A DNA stretch of 64,000 bases from Companilactobacillus tucceti DSM 20183 (GTDB lineage: Bacteria > Bacillota > Bacilli > Lactobacillales > Lactobacillaceae). Position numbers and translations under genes: made by a program. The stretch's first letter is position 1. The number at the start of each line of letters is the position of its first letter. The stretch is from positions 124,001 through 188,000 of the forward strand of contig NZ_AZDG01000001.1 of NCBI RefSeq assembly GCF_001434665.1. Reading direction: 5' to 3'. The notes below the pieces were generated by a model. That model made no database searches. It was not told the origin of the DNA and saw only the letters and a program-made list of their open reading frames with translations. Below, in pieces: positions 21,026-31,960 of the stretch.

Positions 21026-21054
21026 TTGACACTAAAGGGAGAGATTGTTATATT
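21026..21054 (+). promoter_or_regulatory. Sigma-A promoter of the hrcA-grpE-dnaK operon
   Basis: A perfect -35 TTGACA at 21026-21031 and a -10 TATATT at 21049-21054, separated by exactly 17 bases. The CIRCE operator begins 8 bases after the -10 box. Confidence 0.85.
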
Positions 21055-21062
21055 TTACATTG

Positions 21063-21089
21063 TTAGCACTCATAGTTGATTAGTGCTAA
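21063..21089 (+). promoter_or_regulatory. CIRCE operator (HrcA binding site)
   Basis: TTAGCACTC, nine bases, then TAGTGCTAA: one mismatch from the consensus TTAGCACTC-N9-GAGTGCTAA. It overlaps the start of the hrcA transcript and gives autoregulated heat-shock control. Confidence 0.95.
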
Positions 21090-21104
21090 AAGGAGGACGG
21101 TATA

Positions 21105-22151
21105 ATGTTATCGGAACGTCAAGATGCTATCTTGAAAGAGGTCGTGCGCATTTTTACAGATACCGGCCAGCCGGTTGGTTCAAAGACATTGATGAATGCG
21201 TTGACTTTTCATGTCAGTTCGGCAACAATCAGAAATGAAATGGCAACGTTGGAAGAGATAGGTTATCTTGAAAAAACTCATCTTTCTTCCGGTCGTATTC
21301 CATCTGCAATGGGATATCGTTATTATCTTGATCATTTGGTTCGACCTATGTCAGTACCTCAAAATATTGCTCAAAGAATCGATGAAGATTTTGGTAAAAC
21401 TTATCATCAAATAGATGACATTATTGAACAGTCAGCTAAGATTCTTTCTCATTTAACTAGTTATACGGCAATTACATTAGGTCCTGAAAGTAATGCACTT
21501 TTATTAACAGGATTTAGAATTGTGCCACTTAATGATCGTCAAATAATGGCAATCATTGTTACGAGCGATAATAATGTTGAAAGTAATATTTATACGATAA
21601 ATGAAGAATTTGATACAGAATTAATTGAAAAAATCGTTAGAGTTGTTAATGATAAATTAGTTGGGCAACCATTACCTAGGGTCATTCAAATGCTACATAA
21701 TGATGTACCTGCAATTTTATCTGAATATATGTACTCAAATGATGGTTTGATCGATATGATCGATCAATTATTTAAAAAAGCAGGTTCAGAAAAGTATTTT
21801 GTTGACGGCCAACTTAATTTATTGAATTATGCGAATAATGAAGATCTTTCAGAAGTACAATCGCTTTTCTCAATTATTAATGAAAGTAATGATTTAAAGA
21901 AGTTACTTGATCCTGATATTGCTGATGACGGCATTCGTGTTCGTCTAGGTAGTGAATTAGGTTCAGATGCATTTAAGAATTACAGTATTATTACTGCTAA
22001 TTACGATGTTGGTCATCACGGAAAAGGTGTTATTGCTCTATTAGGTCCAACTACGATGCATTATTCACAATTGATCGGATTGTTAGGAGAATTCCGTCAG
22101 GAGTTAGCTAAGAGATTGATTGATTATTATTCACGGTATGATGATTCTTGA
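21105..22151 (+). CDS. hrcA: Heat-inducible transcription repressor HrcA
   Basis: A 348-residue repressor that binds CIRCE elements when folded by GroE and releases them on heat shock. The N-terminal winged helix contains GSKTLMNALTFHVSSATIRN (about 24-43), followed by LEEIGYLEKTHLSSGRIPS. The GAF-like dimerisation domain makes up the rest. It is the first gene of its own regulated operon, 15 bases downstream of CIRCE. Confidence 0.97.
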   Translation: MLSERQDAILKEVVRIFTDTGQPVGSKTLMNALTFHVSSATIRNEMATLEEIGYLEKTHLSSGRIPSAMGYRYYLDHLVRPMSVPQNIAQRIDEDFGKTYHQIDDIIEQSAKILSHLTSYTAITLGPESNALLLTGFRIVPLNDRQIMAIIVTSDNNVESNIYTINEEFDTELIEKIVRVVNDKLVGQPLPRVIQMLHNDVPAILSEYMYSNDGLIDMIDQLFKKAGSEKYFVDGQLNLLNYANNEDLSEVQSLFSIINESNDLKKLLDPDIADDGIRVRLGSELGSDAFKNYSIITANYDVGHHGKGVIALLGPTTMHYSQLIGLLGEFRQELAKRLIDYYSRYDDS

Positions 22152-22167
22152 TACTTAGGAGGAAGTA

Positions 22168-22746
22168 ATGGCAGATAAAGATGAAACAAAGAAGAATGTA
22201 GACGATCCTCAAAAACCAGAAGAACAAGCTAAAGATACTTCAGCTAAAAAAGATTCTTCAAAGGAAAGTCAAAAAGAAAAAGTTGATTCAAAAGATGCAG
22301 CTTTAAAAGATCTAAAAGCTAAGAATGAAGAGCTGGAAGATAAATTTCTTAGAAGCCAAGCCGAAATTCAAAATATGAATAATCGTCATAAAAAAGAAGT
22401 TTCAGGAATTCTTAAGTATGATGGTCAAAAATTGGCAACTGAAATACTTCCAGTTTTAGATAATCTAGAACGTGCTTTGACAGTTGAAGTCGACGACGAT
22501 GCCGGCAAGCAATTGAAGAAGGGTATCGAAATGGTCCAACAACATATGGTAAAAGCCTTAAAAGATAATAAGGTAACTGTTATCGATGGTGTTGGCGATA
22601 AATTTGATCCGACAGATAGCCAAGCAGTTCAAACTGTTCCGGCTGATGATGATCATCCTAAAGATACTATCGTTCAGGTTTTACAAAAGGGTTATAAATT
22701 AGAAGACCGTGTATTGCGTCCCGCAATGGTCGTTGTTGCTCAGTAA
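22168..22746 (+). CDS. grpE: Nucleotide exchange factor GrpE
   Basis: A 192-residue DnaK co-chaperone. An acidic/Lys-rich disordered N-terminus (1-45) precedes the long coiled coil ([20 protein letters not shown]) and the C-terminal beta domain with [13 protein letters not shown] and [20 protein letters not shown], the family signature. It starts 16 bases after hrcA. Confidence 0.97.
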   Translation: MADKDETKKNVDDPQKPEEQAKDTSAKKDSSKESQKEKVDSKDAALKDLKAKNEELEDKFLRSQAEIQNMNNRHKKEVSGILKYDGQKLATEILPVLDNLERALTVEVDDDAGKQLKKGIEMVQQHMVKALKDNKVTVIDGVGDKFDPTDSQAVQTVPADDDHPKDTIVQVLQKGYKLEDRVLRPAMVVVAQ

Positions 22747-22775
22747 TATAAAATTTTAAAAAGAGGTTTTAATTT

Positions 22776-24641
22776 ATGTCAAAAGTTATTGGTATTGATT
22801 TAGGTACTACAAACTCAGCTGTTGCGGTACTTGAAGGTGGCTCACCAAAGATTATTGCTAATAAAGAAGGTGCAAGAACTACTCCTTCTGTTGTTGCCTT
22901 CAAAGATGGTGAAATTCAAGTTGGTGAAGTTGCAAAGAGACAAGCAATCACTAACCCTGATACAGTTTCATCAATCAAGAGACATATCGGTGAAGCAGGT
23001 TACAAAGTAACTGTTGCTGGTAAGTCATACACACCACAAGAAATTTCAGCTATGATCTTGCAACATATCAAGAAGTTCTCAGAAGAATATCTTGGTGAAG
23101 AAGTTACAGATGCTGTTATCACAGTTCCTGCATACTTTAACGATTCACAAAGACAAGCTACTAAAGATGCTGGTAAAATTGCTGGTTTAAATGTTCAACG
23201 TATTGTTAACGAACCAACAGCTTCAGCACTTGCTTATGGTCTTGATAATGACAAGGGTGATGAAAAGATTCTTGTTTATGACCTTGGTGGTGGTACATTT
23301 GATGTTTCGATCCTTGAATTAGGTGACGGTGTCTTTGAAGTACTTTCAACAAATGGTGATACACATCTTGGTGGTGATGACTTTGACCAAAAGATCATCG
23401 ACTGGCTAGTTGAACAATTTAAGAATAAGAACGGCGTTGACTTGTCACAAGATAAGATGGCTCTTCAAAGATTGAAGGATGCCGCTGAAAAGGCTAAGAA
23501 GGATCTATCAGGTGTTAGCCAAACATCTATTAGTTTGCCATTTATTTCATCTGGTGATAATGGTCCACTTCACTTGGAAGAAACATTAACACGTGCTAAG
23601 TTTGATGAATTAACATCAGAATTAGTTGAAAGAACAAGAATCCCAGTTGATAAGGCTTTGCAAGATGCTAACCTTAGTGCTGCAGATCTTGATAAAGTTA
23701 TCTTAAATGGTGGTTCAACACGTATTCCTGCTGTTCAAGAAGCCGTTAAGAACTGGACAAACAAAGAACCAGATCACTCAATCAACCCTGATGAAGCCGT
23801 TGCTTTAGGTGCTGCTATTCAAGGTGGTGTTATCTCTGGTGATGTTAAGGATGTTGTTTTGCTTGATGTTACACCATTGTCATTAGGTATTGAAACAATG
23901 GGTGGAGTATTTACTAAGTTGATCGATAGAAATACAACTATCCCAACAAGTAAATCACAAACATTCTCAACTGCTGCAGACAATCAAAGTGCTGTTGATA
24001 TTCATGTTCTTCAAGGTGAACGTCCAATGGCTGCTGATAACAAGACCTTAGGTCGTTTCCAATTAACAGATATTCCTGCTGCACCTCGTGGTGTACCTCA
24101 GATCGAAGTTAAATTCGATATTGATAAGAACGGTATCGTTAACGTTTCGGCTAAAGACCTTGGTACTAACAAGGAACAAAAGATCACTATCAAGAGTTCA
24201 TCAGGTCTAAGTGATGAAGAAATTGATAAGATGATGAAAGAAGCTAAGGAACACGAAGACGAAGATAACAAACGTAAAGAAGAAGTAGACGTTAAGAATG
24301 ATGTTGAACAAACATTGTTTGCTACTGATAAGACTCTTAAGGATATTAAGGGTAAAGTTTCTGATGATGAAGTCAAGAAAGCAGAAGATGCTCGTGATGC
24401 TTTGAAGAAAGCTCAAGACTCTGGTGATCTTGAAGATATGAAGAAGAAACGTGACGATTTGAATAAGATCGTTCAAGACTTATCTGTAAAACTATATCAA
24501 CAAGCTCAAGATCAACAAAAGGCCGCTGGTGATGCTACAGGTGCTGGTGCTCAAGGTACAACTGGCACTGACAACAAAGATGATGGTAAGACAGTTGACG
24601 GTGATTTTGAAGAAGTAGACCCAGATAAAGATAAAAAATAG
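22776..24641 (+). CDS. dnaK: Molecular chaperone DnaK (Hsp70)
   Basis: A 621-residue Hsp70. The three Hsp70 signatures are visible: [14 protein letters not shown] at the N-terminus, the [14 protein letters not shown] block near 167 and [17 protein letters not shown] near 308. The substrate-binding domain has [14 protein letters not shown]. The C-terminus is Gly/Ala/Asp-rich and ends in acidic residues. Codon use is strongly biased, as expected of an abundant protein. Confidence 0.98.
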   Translation: MSKVIGIDLGTTNSAVAVLEGGSPKIIANKEGARTTPSVVAFKDGEIQVGEVAKRQAITNPDTVSSIKRHIGEAGYKVTVAGKSYTPQEISAMILQHIKKFSEEYLGEEVTDAVITVPAYFNDSQRQATKDAGKIAGLNVQRIVNEPTASALAYGLDNDKGDEKILVYDLGGGTFDVSILELGDGVFEVLSTNGDTHLGGDDFDQKIIDWLVEQFKNKNGVDLSQDKMALQRLKDAAEKAKKDLSGVSQTSISLPFISSGDNGPLHLEETLTRAKFDELTSELVERTRIPVDKALQDANLSAADLDKVILNGGSTRIPAVQEAVKNWTNKEPDHSINPDEAVALGAAIQGGVISGDVKDVVLLDVTPLSLGIETMGGVFTKLIDRNTTIPTSKSQTFSTAADNQSAVDIHVLQGERPMAADNKTLGRFQLTDIPAAPRGVPQIEVKFDIDKNGIVNVSAKDLGTNKEQKITIKSSSGLSDEEIDKMMKEAKEHEDEDNKRKEEVDVKNDVEQTLFATDKTLKDIKGKVSDDEVKKAEDARDALKKAQDSGDLEDMKKKRDDLNKIVQDLSVKLYQQAQDQQKAAGDATGAGAQGTTGTDNKDDGKTVDGDFEEVDPDKDKK

Positions 24642-24652
24642 TTTTTTGTGAT

Positions 24653-24716
24653 AAAGAGCAGCGATTTTAATTACTAGACTGTTAATGGTATAGTATAAAA
24701 ATGTACTGCTCTTTTG
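24653..24716 (+). other. Long-range inverted repeat between dnaK and dnaJ
   Basis: AAAGAGCAG and CTGCTCTTT pair around a loop of about 45 bases and are followed by a short T-containing segment. It could be a weak terminator that lowers dnaJ expression relative to dnaK. Function is uncertain. Confidence 0.35.
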
Positions 24717-24735
24717 AGCTTAATAAAGATAAAAT

Positions 24736-24749
24736 GGGACGGCTGTCCC
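24736..24749 (+). other. Hairpin in the dnaJ leader
   Basis: GGGAC-GGCT-GTCCC forms a 5-bp GC-rich hairpin ending 19 bases before the dnaJ ATG, just before the AAGGTG ribosome site. It is too weak and lacks a T run to be a terminator; a role in mRNA stability or translation is possible. Confidence 0.35.
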
Positions 24750-24768
24750 GTCATAAAGGTGATTTTTA

Positions 24769-25896
24769 ATGGCAAATAGAGATCCATATGATGTTTTAGG
24801 CGTTGACAAAAGCGCTTCTGAAGATGAAATAAAAAAGGCATTTCGTAAACTTTCAAAAAAATATCATCCTGATATTAATAAAGCACCTGATGCTGAAGAA
24901 AAGTTTAAAGAAATAAATGAAGCATATGAAACTCTTAAGGACCCTCAAAAGCGTGCCCAATATGATCAATATGGATCAGCAGGTATGAATGGCGGACAAG
25001 GATTTGGTGGTTTTGGCGGCGGAGCTGGAGATCAGTTCGGTGGCTTTGACGATATCTTTAGCCAATTCTTTGGCGGCGGTACTGCTAGACAGAGTCCTAA
25101 TGCTCCAAGACAAGGTTCAGACTTACAATATCGAATGGATCTTTCTTTTGAAGAAGGAGTCTTTGGTAAATCAACAAATATTAACTACAATCGTGAAGAA
25201 AAGTGTAAGACTTGTGGTGGTAACGGTGCTAAGCCTGGTACTCAACCAGAGACTTGTCACAAATGTCACGGTTCAGGACATATTGAAGTAGAACGTGCAA
25301 CTCCACTAGGACGTATGCGTACTAGAGTTGTTTGTGATGTCTGCAATGGTACTGGTAAAGAAATTAAAGAAAAGTGCCCAACATGTCATGGTAAGGGTAA
25401 AGTTAATAACAAACATACTCTTAAGGTTACTGTTCCAGCTGGTGTAGAAGATGGACAACAAATGAGATTAGATGGCCAAGGTGAAGCCGGTGAAAATGGT
25501 GGACCTTATGGTGATTTATACATTGTCTTTAGGGTAAAACCAAGTAAAGAATTTACTCGTGATGGTGGTACAATCTATACATCAGTAAATATCAGCTTCC
25601 CACAAGCAACTTTAGGTGATGAAATTGAAGTTAATACCGTTCATGGTCCTGTTAAATTGACGGTTCCTGGTGGTACACAAACTGGTACATCATTTAGATT
25701 GCGTGGAAAAGGTGCACCAATTTTAAATAGTGATAAAGTTGGTGACGAGAAGGTAACCGTTAATATTGTCACACCTCGTAAACTTTCAAGTGAGCAAAAA
25801 GAAGCTTTGCAAAAGTTTGCTGAAGCAGGTGGAGATAAAGTTAAAAAAAATGATAGTAACTTCTTTGATAAATTAAAAGATACATTTAAAGGTTAG
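24769..25896 (+). CDS. dnaJ: Co-chaperone DnaJ (Hsp40)
   Basis: A 375-residue type I J-protein that stimulates DnaK ATPase. The J domain (1-70) carries HPD in KKYHPDINK; a Gly/Phe-rich linker (about 76-108) follows, then the zinc domain with four repeats [24 protein letters not shown] and CPTCHGKG, and the C-terminal substrate-binding domains. It is separated from dnaK by 127 bases containing hairpins, unlike the tighter grpE-dnaK spacing. Confidence 0.97.
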   Translation: MANRDPYDVLGVDKSASEDEIKKAFRKLSKKYHPDINKAPDAEEKFKEINEAYETLKDPQKRAQYDQYGSAGMNGGQGFGGFGGGAGDQFGGFDDIFSQFFGGGTARQSPNAPRQGSDLQYRMDLSFEEGVFGKSTNINYNREEKCKTCGGNGAKPGTQPETCHKCHGSGHIEVERATPLGRMRTRVVCDVCNGTGKEIKEKCPTCHGKGKVNNKHTLKVTVPAGVEDGQQMRLDGQGEAGENGGPYGDLYIVFRVKPSKEFTRDGGTIYTSVNISFPQATLGDEIEVNTVHGPVKLTVPGGTQTGTSFRLRGKGAPILNSDKVGDEKVTVNIVTPRKLSSEQKEALQKFAEAGGDKVKKNDSNFFDKLKDTFKG

Positions 25897-25900
25897 AATA

Positions 25901-25944
25901 TAAAGGGAAATCTTAATTTTAGATAATTAGGATTCCCTTTTTTG
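25901..25944 (+). terminator. Terminator after dnaJ
   Basis: A long imperfect stem built from AAAGGGAA and TTCCCTTT plus inner TTAATT/AATTAG pairing, followed by a T run. Confidence 0.88.
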
Positions 25945-25984
25945 TTATTATTATTGATAATAAAATGTTTTGGAGGATATTTTA

Positions 25985-27022
25985 ATGAATCAGCACGTAT
26001 ATAAACGGAGTTTTTTCATTATATTATGGGAAATTATATTTGGTGGATTCTTAATCTGGATATCAGCATTAATGTATGAAAGTTCAGGTCAAATTGAGTA
26101 CGATCTATTATCACTAATAATTTTTTTGTTTGGTGTATTTGCAATAATTACTGCCATTTTACAAATCTTTAGGCGGGAAGTTTTAGTAATCGATAGTTAT
26201 GGAGTGAGAGTCATTCCTAATTATTTTAAAAATAGTGTTGTTTTACCTTGGAATGAAATACTCCATGTAGAGTTAATGCGTAAATCTAACGTTAAAATTA
26301 TGGTATTTTCTTTAAAAAATGGTCGAAAGATACAAATTTCATTTGCTGGAATATCTAGTCGAAAAACAAAAGAGTCTATTGAATTAATGAATAATTTCAT
26401 GAATAACGAATCCGTTGGTGAAGATATATCTAAAATTTATATTGATAAAGCGACTACATCTTCATTTGGAGTTCTGCTTTTGTGGTTATTATTCCAAACT
26501 ATCGCAGTGCTTTTAACTTGGCTTCATATGCTAATTTATAGTGAAGTGATTTTTAAAGGAAATATATTATCACCTTTTTTCACCACGTCTGTAATGACTG
26601 CTGTCTTTTTAATCGTCACGGATTTAAATTATTGGGTTCTTTTTAAACTTGGTTGGCATTCAACAGAAAATGGAATTCAATTACGTGGGTCAAAATGGTC
26701 TATTCAATTGCCTGCATTTATTCAAAATACTTCTGATTATTTAAATATAAGAAGTTCTGTTTCATCCAGAGCTAAGTCTTTACAAAAGATTTATGTTATT
26801 ACCAGAATAATATTATTATCTTTTTCGGTTGGTGTAAGTGCTGAAGCAGCTATTTATATGATGAATTTTAATTTGAATAGTTACTTCTCGACAGTATTAA
26901 TTATTGCAGTTGTGATATTTTTGATATTTATCTTTAGCATGTATAAGCAAATTTTCGCCAAAATATTTAAGTTAAAAATAATCCAGTCCGAAAATTCACA
27001 TCCTCATTTTGACGACATTTAA
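25985..27022 (+). CDS. Membrane protein with possible PH-like domain, unknown function
   Basis: A 345-residue protein I do not recognise. It has two membrane segments near residues 10-55, then a soluble stretch (about 63-140: VLVIDSYGVRVIPNYFKNSV, LPWNEILHVEL, NGRKIQISFAGI) whose strand pattern resembles the PH-like domains of small bacterial membrane proteins, then at least four more membrane segments. ATG at 25985 follows TGGAGGATATTTTA. It lies alone between the dnaJ terminator and lepA. The PH-like reading is inference from pattern only. Confidence 0.6.
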   Translation: MNQHVYKRSFFIILWEIIFGGFLIWISALMYESSGQIEYDLLSLIIFLFGVFAIITAILQIFRREVLVIDSYGVRVIPNYFKNSVVLPWNEILHVELMRKSNVKIMVFSLKNGRKIQISFAGISSRKTKESIELMNNFMNNESVGEDISKIYIDKATTSSFGVLLLWLLFQTIAVLLTWLHMLIYSEVIFKGNILSPFFTTSVMTAVFLIVTDLNYWVLFKLGWHSTENGIQLRGSKWSIQLPAFIQNTSDYLNIRSSVSSRAKSLQKIYVITRIILLSFSVGVSAEAAIYMMNFNLNSYFSTVLIIAVVIFLIFIFSMYKQIFAKIFKLKIIQSENSHPHFDDI

Positions 27023-27122
27023 TAATGGCTTGTTTCGTGGTGGTATAGGTAGAAATAGTGTAAAATAGATAAGATGAGAATTAACTTTAAGTGATAACTG
27101 AAGTGATAGAAGGGAATAATTT

Positions 27123-28964
27123 ATGGATCTAGATCTTGATAAATTAAAAGAACGACAAAAAAGAATTCGTAATTTTTCTATCGTAGCGCATATTGATCAC
27201 GGTAAATCAACGATTGCCGATCGTATTCTAGAAAAGACTAAAACAGTTTCAAAACGTGAAATGAAAGCCCAAATTCTAGATGACATGGATCTTGAACGTG
27301 AACGTGGAATTACAATTAAATTAAATGCGGTTGAATTAGAGTACCGCGCTAAAGATGGGAAAGACTATATTTTCCATTTGATAGATACACCAGGACACGT
27401 GGATTTCTCCTATGAAGTTTCACGTTCTTTGGCTGCTTGTGAAGGTGCATTATTAGTCGTTGATGCTGCACAAGGTGTTGAAGCTCAAACTTTGGCTAAT
27501 TCATATTTGGCTATTGATAATGATTTGGAAATAGTTCCAGTTATCAATAAGGTAGATTTACCATCTGCACAACCAGAAAAAGTTCAAGAAGAAATTGAAG
27601 AAATGATTGGTATTGATGCCGAGAATGCCGTTATGACTAGTGCCAAAACTGGTTTAGGTATTGATGAGTTGCTTGAAAGGATTGTTACTGATATTCCTGC
27701 TCCAGAGGGGGATATTGATAAACCTCTGAAAGCTTTAATATTTGATTCAGTTTATGATAGTTATCGCGGTGTGGTTTTAAACGTCCGTGTACGTGAAGGA
27801 ATCGTTAAAGTGGGCGATACAATTGAACTAATGAGTAATAAGAAGACCTTTGAAGTTACTGAAGTTGGTGTTATGTCACCAAAAGCGGTCTCTCGTGATT
27901 ATTTAATGGCTGGGGATGTTGGCTATATAACGGCCAGCATTAAATCAGTTGTAGAAACTCAAGTGGGTGATACTGTAACTTTGGCCAACAATCCTACAGA
28001 AGAACCTTTGACTGGTTATCGTAAGAGTACACCAATGGTTTATGCTGGTATGTATCCAGTTGATAATGCTAGATATGAAGATCTACATGAAGCCTTGGAA
28101 AAATTAAAGCTTAACGATGCCGCCTTAGAGTATGAGCCTGAAACATCCCAAGCTTTAGGTTTTGGTTTTCGTGTTGGGTTCTTAGGCTTACTTCACATGG
28201 ATGTTGTGCAAGAACGATTAGAAAGAGAATTTGATCTTGATTTGATAATCACGTCGCCATCAGTTGATTATCATGTAACAACTACTAGTGGTGAAGAAAT
28301 TGTTGTTGATAATCCTGCCGAGTTGCCTGATGCATCAGAGATAAAGGAAGTTCGTGAACCATACGTTAGAGCTGAAATAATGGTTCCTGAGGACTATGTT
28401 GGTCCAGTTATGGAACTTTGCCAGCGTAAGCGTGGACAGTTCGTTACAATGGATTATTTGGACAAATACAGAGTTAATGTAATTTACAAATTGCCACTGT
28501 TAGAAATCATTTTTGATTTCTTTGATGATTTAAAATCAAATACTAAAGGTTATGCATCACTTGATTATGATGTTGATGCATATGAGGCTAGTGATTTAGT
28601 TAAGATGGATATTCTACTTAATGGTGAAATTGTTGATGCATTGAGTTTCATTGTCCATCGTGATTTTGCTTATCAACGTGGACGTGATATTGTTTCACGT
28701 TTGAAAGAAGTAATTCCTAGACAAATGTTTGAAATTCCTGTTCAAGCAGCTATTGGTAACAAGATCGTTGCTCGTGCGACGGTTAAAGCATATCGAAAGG
28801 ATGTTACTGCTAAGCTTTATGGTGGTGACCGTACTCGTCGGGATAAATTGTTGAACAAGCAAAAAGCTGGTAAGAAACGTATGAAGGAAGTTGGAAAAGT
28901 TTCAATTCCTCAAGAGGCTTTCATGTCAGTTCTAAATCTTAACAAAGGTAAGAGTGACGACTAA
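27123..28964 (+). CDS. lepA: Elongation factor 4 (LepA)
   Basis: A 613-residue ribosomal GTPase that acts on stalled or mispositioned ribosomes. The G domain shows [25 protein letters not shown] and INKVDLP. The LepA-specific C-terminal domain ends with [20 protein letters not shown]. Length is normal. Confidence 0.97.
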   Translation: MDLDLDKLKERQKRIRNFSIVAHIDHGKSTIADRILEKTKTVSKREMKAQILDDMDLERERGITIKLNAVELEYRAKDGKDYIFHLIDTPGHVDFSYEVSRSLAACEGALLVVDAAQGVEAQTLANSYLAIDNDLEIVPVINKVDLPSAQPEKVQEEIEEMIGIDAENAVMTSAKTGLGIDELLERIVTDIPAPEGDIDKPLKALIFDSVYDSYRGVVLNVRVREGIVKVGDTIELMSNKKTFEVTEVGVMSPKAVSRDYLMAGDVGYITASIKSVVETQVGDTVTLANNPTEEPLTGYRKSTPMVYAGMYPVDNARYEDLHEALEKLKLNDAALEYEPETSQALGFGFRVGFLGLLHMDVVQERLEREFDLDLIITSPSVDYHVTTTSGEEIVVDNPAELPDASEIKEVREPYVRAEIMVPEDYVGPVMELCQRKRGQFVTMDYLDKYRVNVIYKLPLLEIIFDFFDDLKSNTKGYASLDYDVDAYEASDLVKMDILLNGEIVDALSFIVHRDFAYQRGRDIVSRLKEVIPRQMFEIPVQAAIGNKIVARATVKAYRKDVTAKLYGGDRTRRDKLLNKQKAGKKRMKEVGKVSIPQEAFMSVLNLNKGKSDD

Positions 28965-28989
28965 GCAAAATAATAATTAAATAAGATTT

Positions 28990-29027
28990 AAACACTTATA
29001 ATAGAAATGTTATAAGTGTTTTTTTAT
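28990..29027 (+). terminator. Terminator after lepA
   Basis: A 12-bp perfect stem (AAACACTTATAA / TTATAAGTGTTT) with an 8-base loop, followed by a T run. Confidence 0.92.
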
Positions 29028-29042
29028 TTGGGAGGTAAATTG

Positions 29043-30380
29043 ATGGTAAAATCTGAAAACAAATTTGATGTCATTGTTATCGGTGCTGGGCCTGCTGGAT
29101 TAGCAGAAGGATATGCATTAAATAGCGCTGGTAAAAAAGTTGCAATCGTTGAAAATTATCAATGGGGTGGCACTTGTCCTAATAGAGGATGTGATCCTAA
29201 GAAAATGCTATTGAGTGGTGTTCAAGCACGTGATCACATTGCACAACTGAAAAATAAAGGGTTCTCTGATGTGCCTTTTGTTAATTGGAGTGAAATAGAG
29301 GCATTCAAAGAAACATATACAAGTAAGATTCCTGGTGGTAGTCGTAATGGAGCAGTCAGTGCAGGAATTACCGCAATTGATGGTGAGCCTCATTTTATTG
29401 CCGAAAACCAAATTGAAGTTAATAATGAAACTTTCCAAGCTGATAATTTTGTGATTGCTACAGGTCAACGTCCTAGTCAATTAAATATTCCTGGTAAAGA
29501 GTATCTATTAACTAGTACAGATTTTATGAATTTAAAAAAGATGCCTAAGAAAATAACCTTCATTGGAGCTGGTTATATTGCCTTTGAATTAGCAACAATT
29601 GCTAGTTCAACAGGTGCACAAGTGCATATTGTTCATCATAATGACCGTCCATTAAAAGAGTTTGATAAATCCTATGTTGATGAATTAGTAAAACAACTAG
29701 AAAATCGTGGAGTTAAATTTCACTTCAATATTGATACAACGTCTATTGTTAAATCTAATGACGGTTTCACTCTGAATGCCGAGGGATTTAAGTTGGAAAG
29801 TGATTTGATCGTTGGTGCAACTGGTCGTATACCAAATACGGATAAATTGGATTTAGAAAAGTCTGGTATCAAGTATACAAATAAAGGTATTCAAGTTAAC
29901 GATCATTTACAAACTACTAATACAAGAGTTTATGCAATTGGGGATGTTTTGGACAAAAAAGAACCTAAGCTGACACCAATTGCTGGGTTTGAGGCTCGCT
30001 ATGTGGCTAGTGTTTTGAATAAAGATAACAGTGATAAGATTATTTATCCTGCAATTCCGACATTGGTCTATGGTAGTCCAGAGTTAGCTAAAGTCGGGAT
30101 CAATACGATAGATGCGAAGGACAATGATGAATATAAGGTAGTAGATCAAGATCTAACAAAATGGTTCACCTATTATCGTACAAATGAGCCAATTGCTAAG
30201 GCGAAAGTAGTGTTTGATAAAAACAATCAGATTGTTGGTGCAACTATTATGAGTAATGAGGCTGATGAGGTTATTAATTACTTAACAATTGCTATCAATA
30301 AAAAAATGAAACATGACGAAATAGTAAATACAATTTTTGCATATCCAACGCCTGCTAGTGATCTTCAATATTTACTTTAA
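29043..30380 (+). CDS. FAD-dependent pyridine nucleotide-disulfide oxidoreductase, glutathione-reductase-like
   Basis: A 445-residue flavoprotein. An FAD-binding GAGPAG is at residues 14-19, the redox disulfide motif GGTCPNRGCDPKK has Cys45 and Cys50, an NAD(P)-binding GAGYIAFELA lies near 175, and the second FAD motif is TRVYAIGDV near 300. The C-terminus reads YPTPASD where glutathione reductase has HPTxxEE, so the active-site His is Tyr here. It could reduce a disulfide substrate other than glutathione. ATG at 29043 follows GGGAGG; an upstream in-frame start lies in the lepA terminator. Confidence 0.85.
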   Translation: MVKSENKFDVIVIGAGPAGLAEGYALNSAGKKVAIVENYQWGGTCPNRGCDPKKMLLSGVQARDHIAQLKNKGFSDVPFVNWSEIEAFKETYTSKIPGGSRNGAVSAGITAIDGEPHFIAENQIEVNNETFQADNFVIATGQRPSQLNIPGKEYLLTSTDFMNLKKMPKKITFIGAGYIAFELATIASSTGAQVHIVHHNDRPLKEFDKSYVDELVKQLENRGVKFHFNIDTTSIVKSNDGFTLNAEGFKLESDLIVGATGRIPNTDKLDLEKSGIKYTNKGIQVNDHLQTTNTRVYAIGDVLDKKEPKLTPIAGFEARYVASVLNKDNSDKIIYPAIPTLVYGSPELAKVGINTIDAKDNDEYKVVDQDLTKWFTYYRTNEPIAKAKVVFDKNNQIVGATIMSNEADEVINYLTIAINKKMKHDEIVNTIFAYPTPASDLQYLL

Positions 30381-30420
30381 TCAAAGAGTATAATATTCAT
30401 TAGATTCTGGAGGCAGATAA

Positions 30421-30987
30421 ATGAAAACAGAAAAGGAAAAGTTTTTAGCTGGTGAACCATATCAAATTATGGACTCAGAATTGGCTGCTGATGAGACTAG
30501 AGCTAGAAGGCTATGTAAGATCCTAAATAATTTAGATGATGCTGCTGTTTCTGAGAAGGATAGAGTTATTCGTCAGTTATTTGGATCGGTCGGTAAGAGC
30601 CCCTATATACAGCCCAATTTTAGATGTGATTTTGGATATAATATTCATGTCGGGGATAATTTTTTGTGTAATTACGACAATGTGATTTTGGATATTGCTC
30701 CAGTAACGATTGGAGATCATTGTTTAATGGCTCCGCATGCTCAAATATATGCTGCATATCATCCTTATGATCCAGTTGAAAGGGCTAATTTCATTGGTTT
30801 AGGTAAACCTGTAACGATTGGAGATAACGTCTGGATAGGAGCTAATGCAGTTATTCTACCTGGAGTAACGTTAGGAAATAATGTTATTGTTGGTGCCAAC
30901 TCCACGGTCACTAAATCGTTTGGGGACAATGTAATTATTGCTGGAAGTCCTGCTAAAGTATTACGTAAAAATATGCCTAAGGACTAA
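30421..30987 (+). CDS. Sugar O-acetyltransferase (maltose/galactoside acetyltransferase family)
   Basis: A 188-residue left-handed beta-helix acetyltransferase using acetyl-CoA. The N-terminal EKEKFLAGEPYQIMD is the Maa domain; hexapeptide repeats begin near residue 60 and include GDNVWIGANAVILPGVTLG and NVIVGANSTVTKSF. The presumed catalytic His is in AYHPYDPVERANF near 117. The sugar acceptor cannot be told from sequence. Starts 40 bases after the disulfide reductase, perhaps cotranscribed. Confidence 0.92.
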   Translation: MKTEKEKFLAGEPYQIMDSELAADETRARRLCKILNNLDDAAVSEKDRVIRQLFGSVGKSPYIQPNFRCDFGYNIHVGDNFLCNYDNVILDIAPVTIGDHCLMAPHAQIYAAYHPYDPVERANFIGLGKPVTIGDNVWIGANAVILPGVTLGNNVIVGANSTVTKSFGDNVIIAGSPAKVLRKNMPKD

Positions 30988-30996
30988 ATATATGAA

Positions 30997-31040
30997 AAGA
31001 CACCCTTTGATAGCTAATCAATCAAGGGTGTCTTTATTTA
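30997..31040 (+). terminator. Terminator after the acetyltransferase
   Basis: A stem of about 14 bp (AAGACACCCTTTGAT with ATCAAGGGTGTCTT) with a short loop and a short T-rich tail. Confidence 0.88.
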
Positions 31041-31097
31041 TTATTAAACTTAATTTTTGTGATATTATAATATAATGATTTTTAAGGAGATAAAATT

Positions 31098-31919
31098 ATG
31101 ACCATTAAATTAGTTGCTTTTGACATGGACGGAACTTTCCTAGATGATCAAAACACATATAATCACCAACGATTCGGTGAAATTTTAAAAAAACTACGTG
31201 CCAAAGATATTCATGTTGCTGCAGCAAGTGGATCACAATATCAACGGCTATTGAATCAATTTGACGAATTTAAATCCGAAATGGATTTTGTTTCACAAAA
31301 TGGAGCTGTTGTTTATAGTCAAAATAAACCGCTTTTGATTCAAGCAATACCTGATGATGCAGTGGCAAAAACGTTAGATGTTATCAATAATCAATTTGAA
31401 TCAACTGATATTGCTGAACATCTTGTGGTTGGAGTTAATTCGGCTTATGTCGACGAAAATATTTCTCAAGCTGCTTTTGATATGACATATAGATATTATA
31501 ATGATTTAAAAAGAATTCCTGATCTTCCTACAGTCACTCCTAAACGATTGCAAGATCAAGTTACGAGTATTGGTATAACTTTTGAATCCCATGTTGATTT
31601 TGGTAAGATGATCAACAACCTTCGTGGTTCATTACCAGTAGGGTTATCAAGTCAAACATCGGGTTATAATACTGAACTTATTAGTGAAAATTCAGTTAAT
31701 AAAGCTGCAGGTCTAAGAGAATTACAGAAGAAATATAATATTGCAGATGATGAAATAATGACATTTGGAGACAATGAGAATGATTTGAGTATGTTGAATC
31801 TAACTCCATATGGATATGTAGTTGATAATGCTTCAGATAAAATGAAGGAACAAGTTGATCATTATGCTGATTCAAATAATGATGAAGGTGTTCTGAATGT
31901 AATGAGCAGTTTAGTATAA
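31098..31919 (+). CDS. HAD superfamily phosphatase, Cof-type
   Basis: A 273-residue cytosolic phosphatase of the Cof/YidA class with a C2 cap. Motif I is DMDGTFLDD (nucleophile Asp9, Asp11), motif II AASGSQ and motif IV TFGDNENDLSML near 218. Substrates of this class are sugar phosphates or flavin mononucleotide; none can be assigned here. It stands alone, convergent with the next operon. Confidence 0.92.
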   Translation: MTIKLVAFDMDGTFLDDQNTYNHQRFGEILKKLRAKDIHVAAASGSQYQRLLNQFDEFKSEMDFVSQNGAVVYSQNKPLLIQAIPDDAVAKTLDVINNQFESTDIAEHLVVGVNSAYVDENISQAAFDMTYRYYNDLKRIPDLPTVTPKRLQDQVTSIGITFESHVDFGKMINNLRGSLPVGLSSQTSGYNTELISENSVNKAAGLRELQKKYNIADDEIMTFGDNENDLSMLNLTPYGYVVDNASDKMKEQVDHYADSNNDEGVLNVMSSLV

Positions 31920-31960
31920 AAAATCACGTTTAACATAAAAGTTAGACGTGATTTTTTTTA
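31919..31960. terminator. Bidirectional terminator between convergent genes
   Basis: A stem AAATCACGTTTAAC / GTTAGACGTGATTT with a 6-base loop, A-rich on the left and T-rich on the right, so it can end transcription from both sides. Confidence 0.88.
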
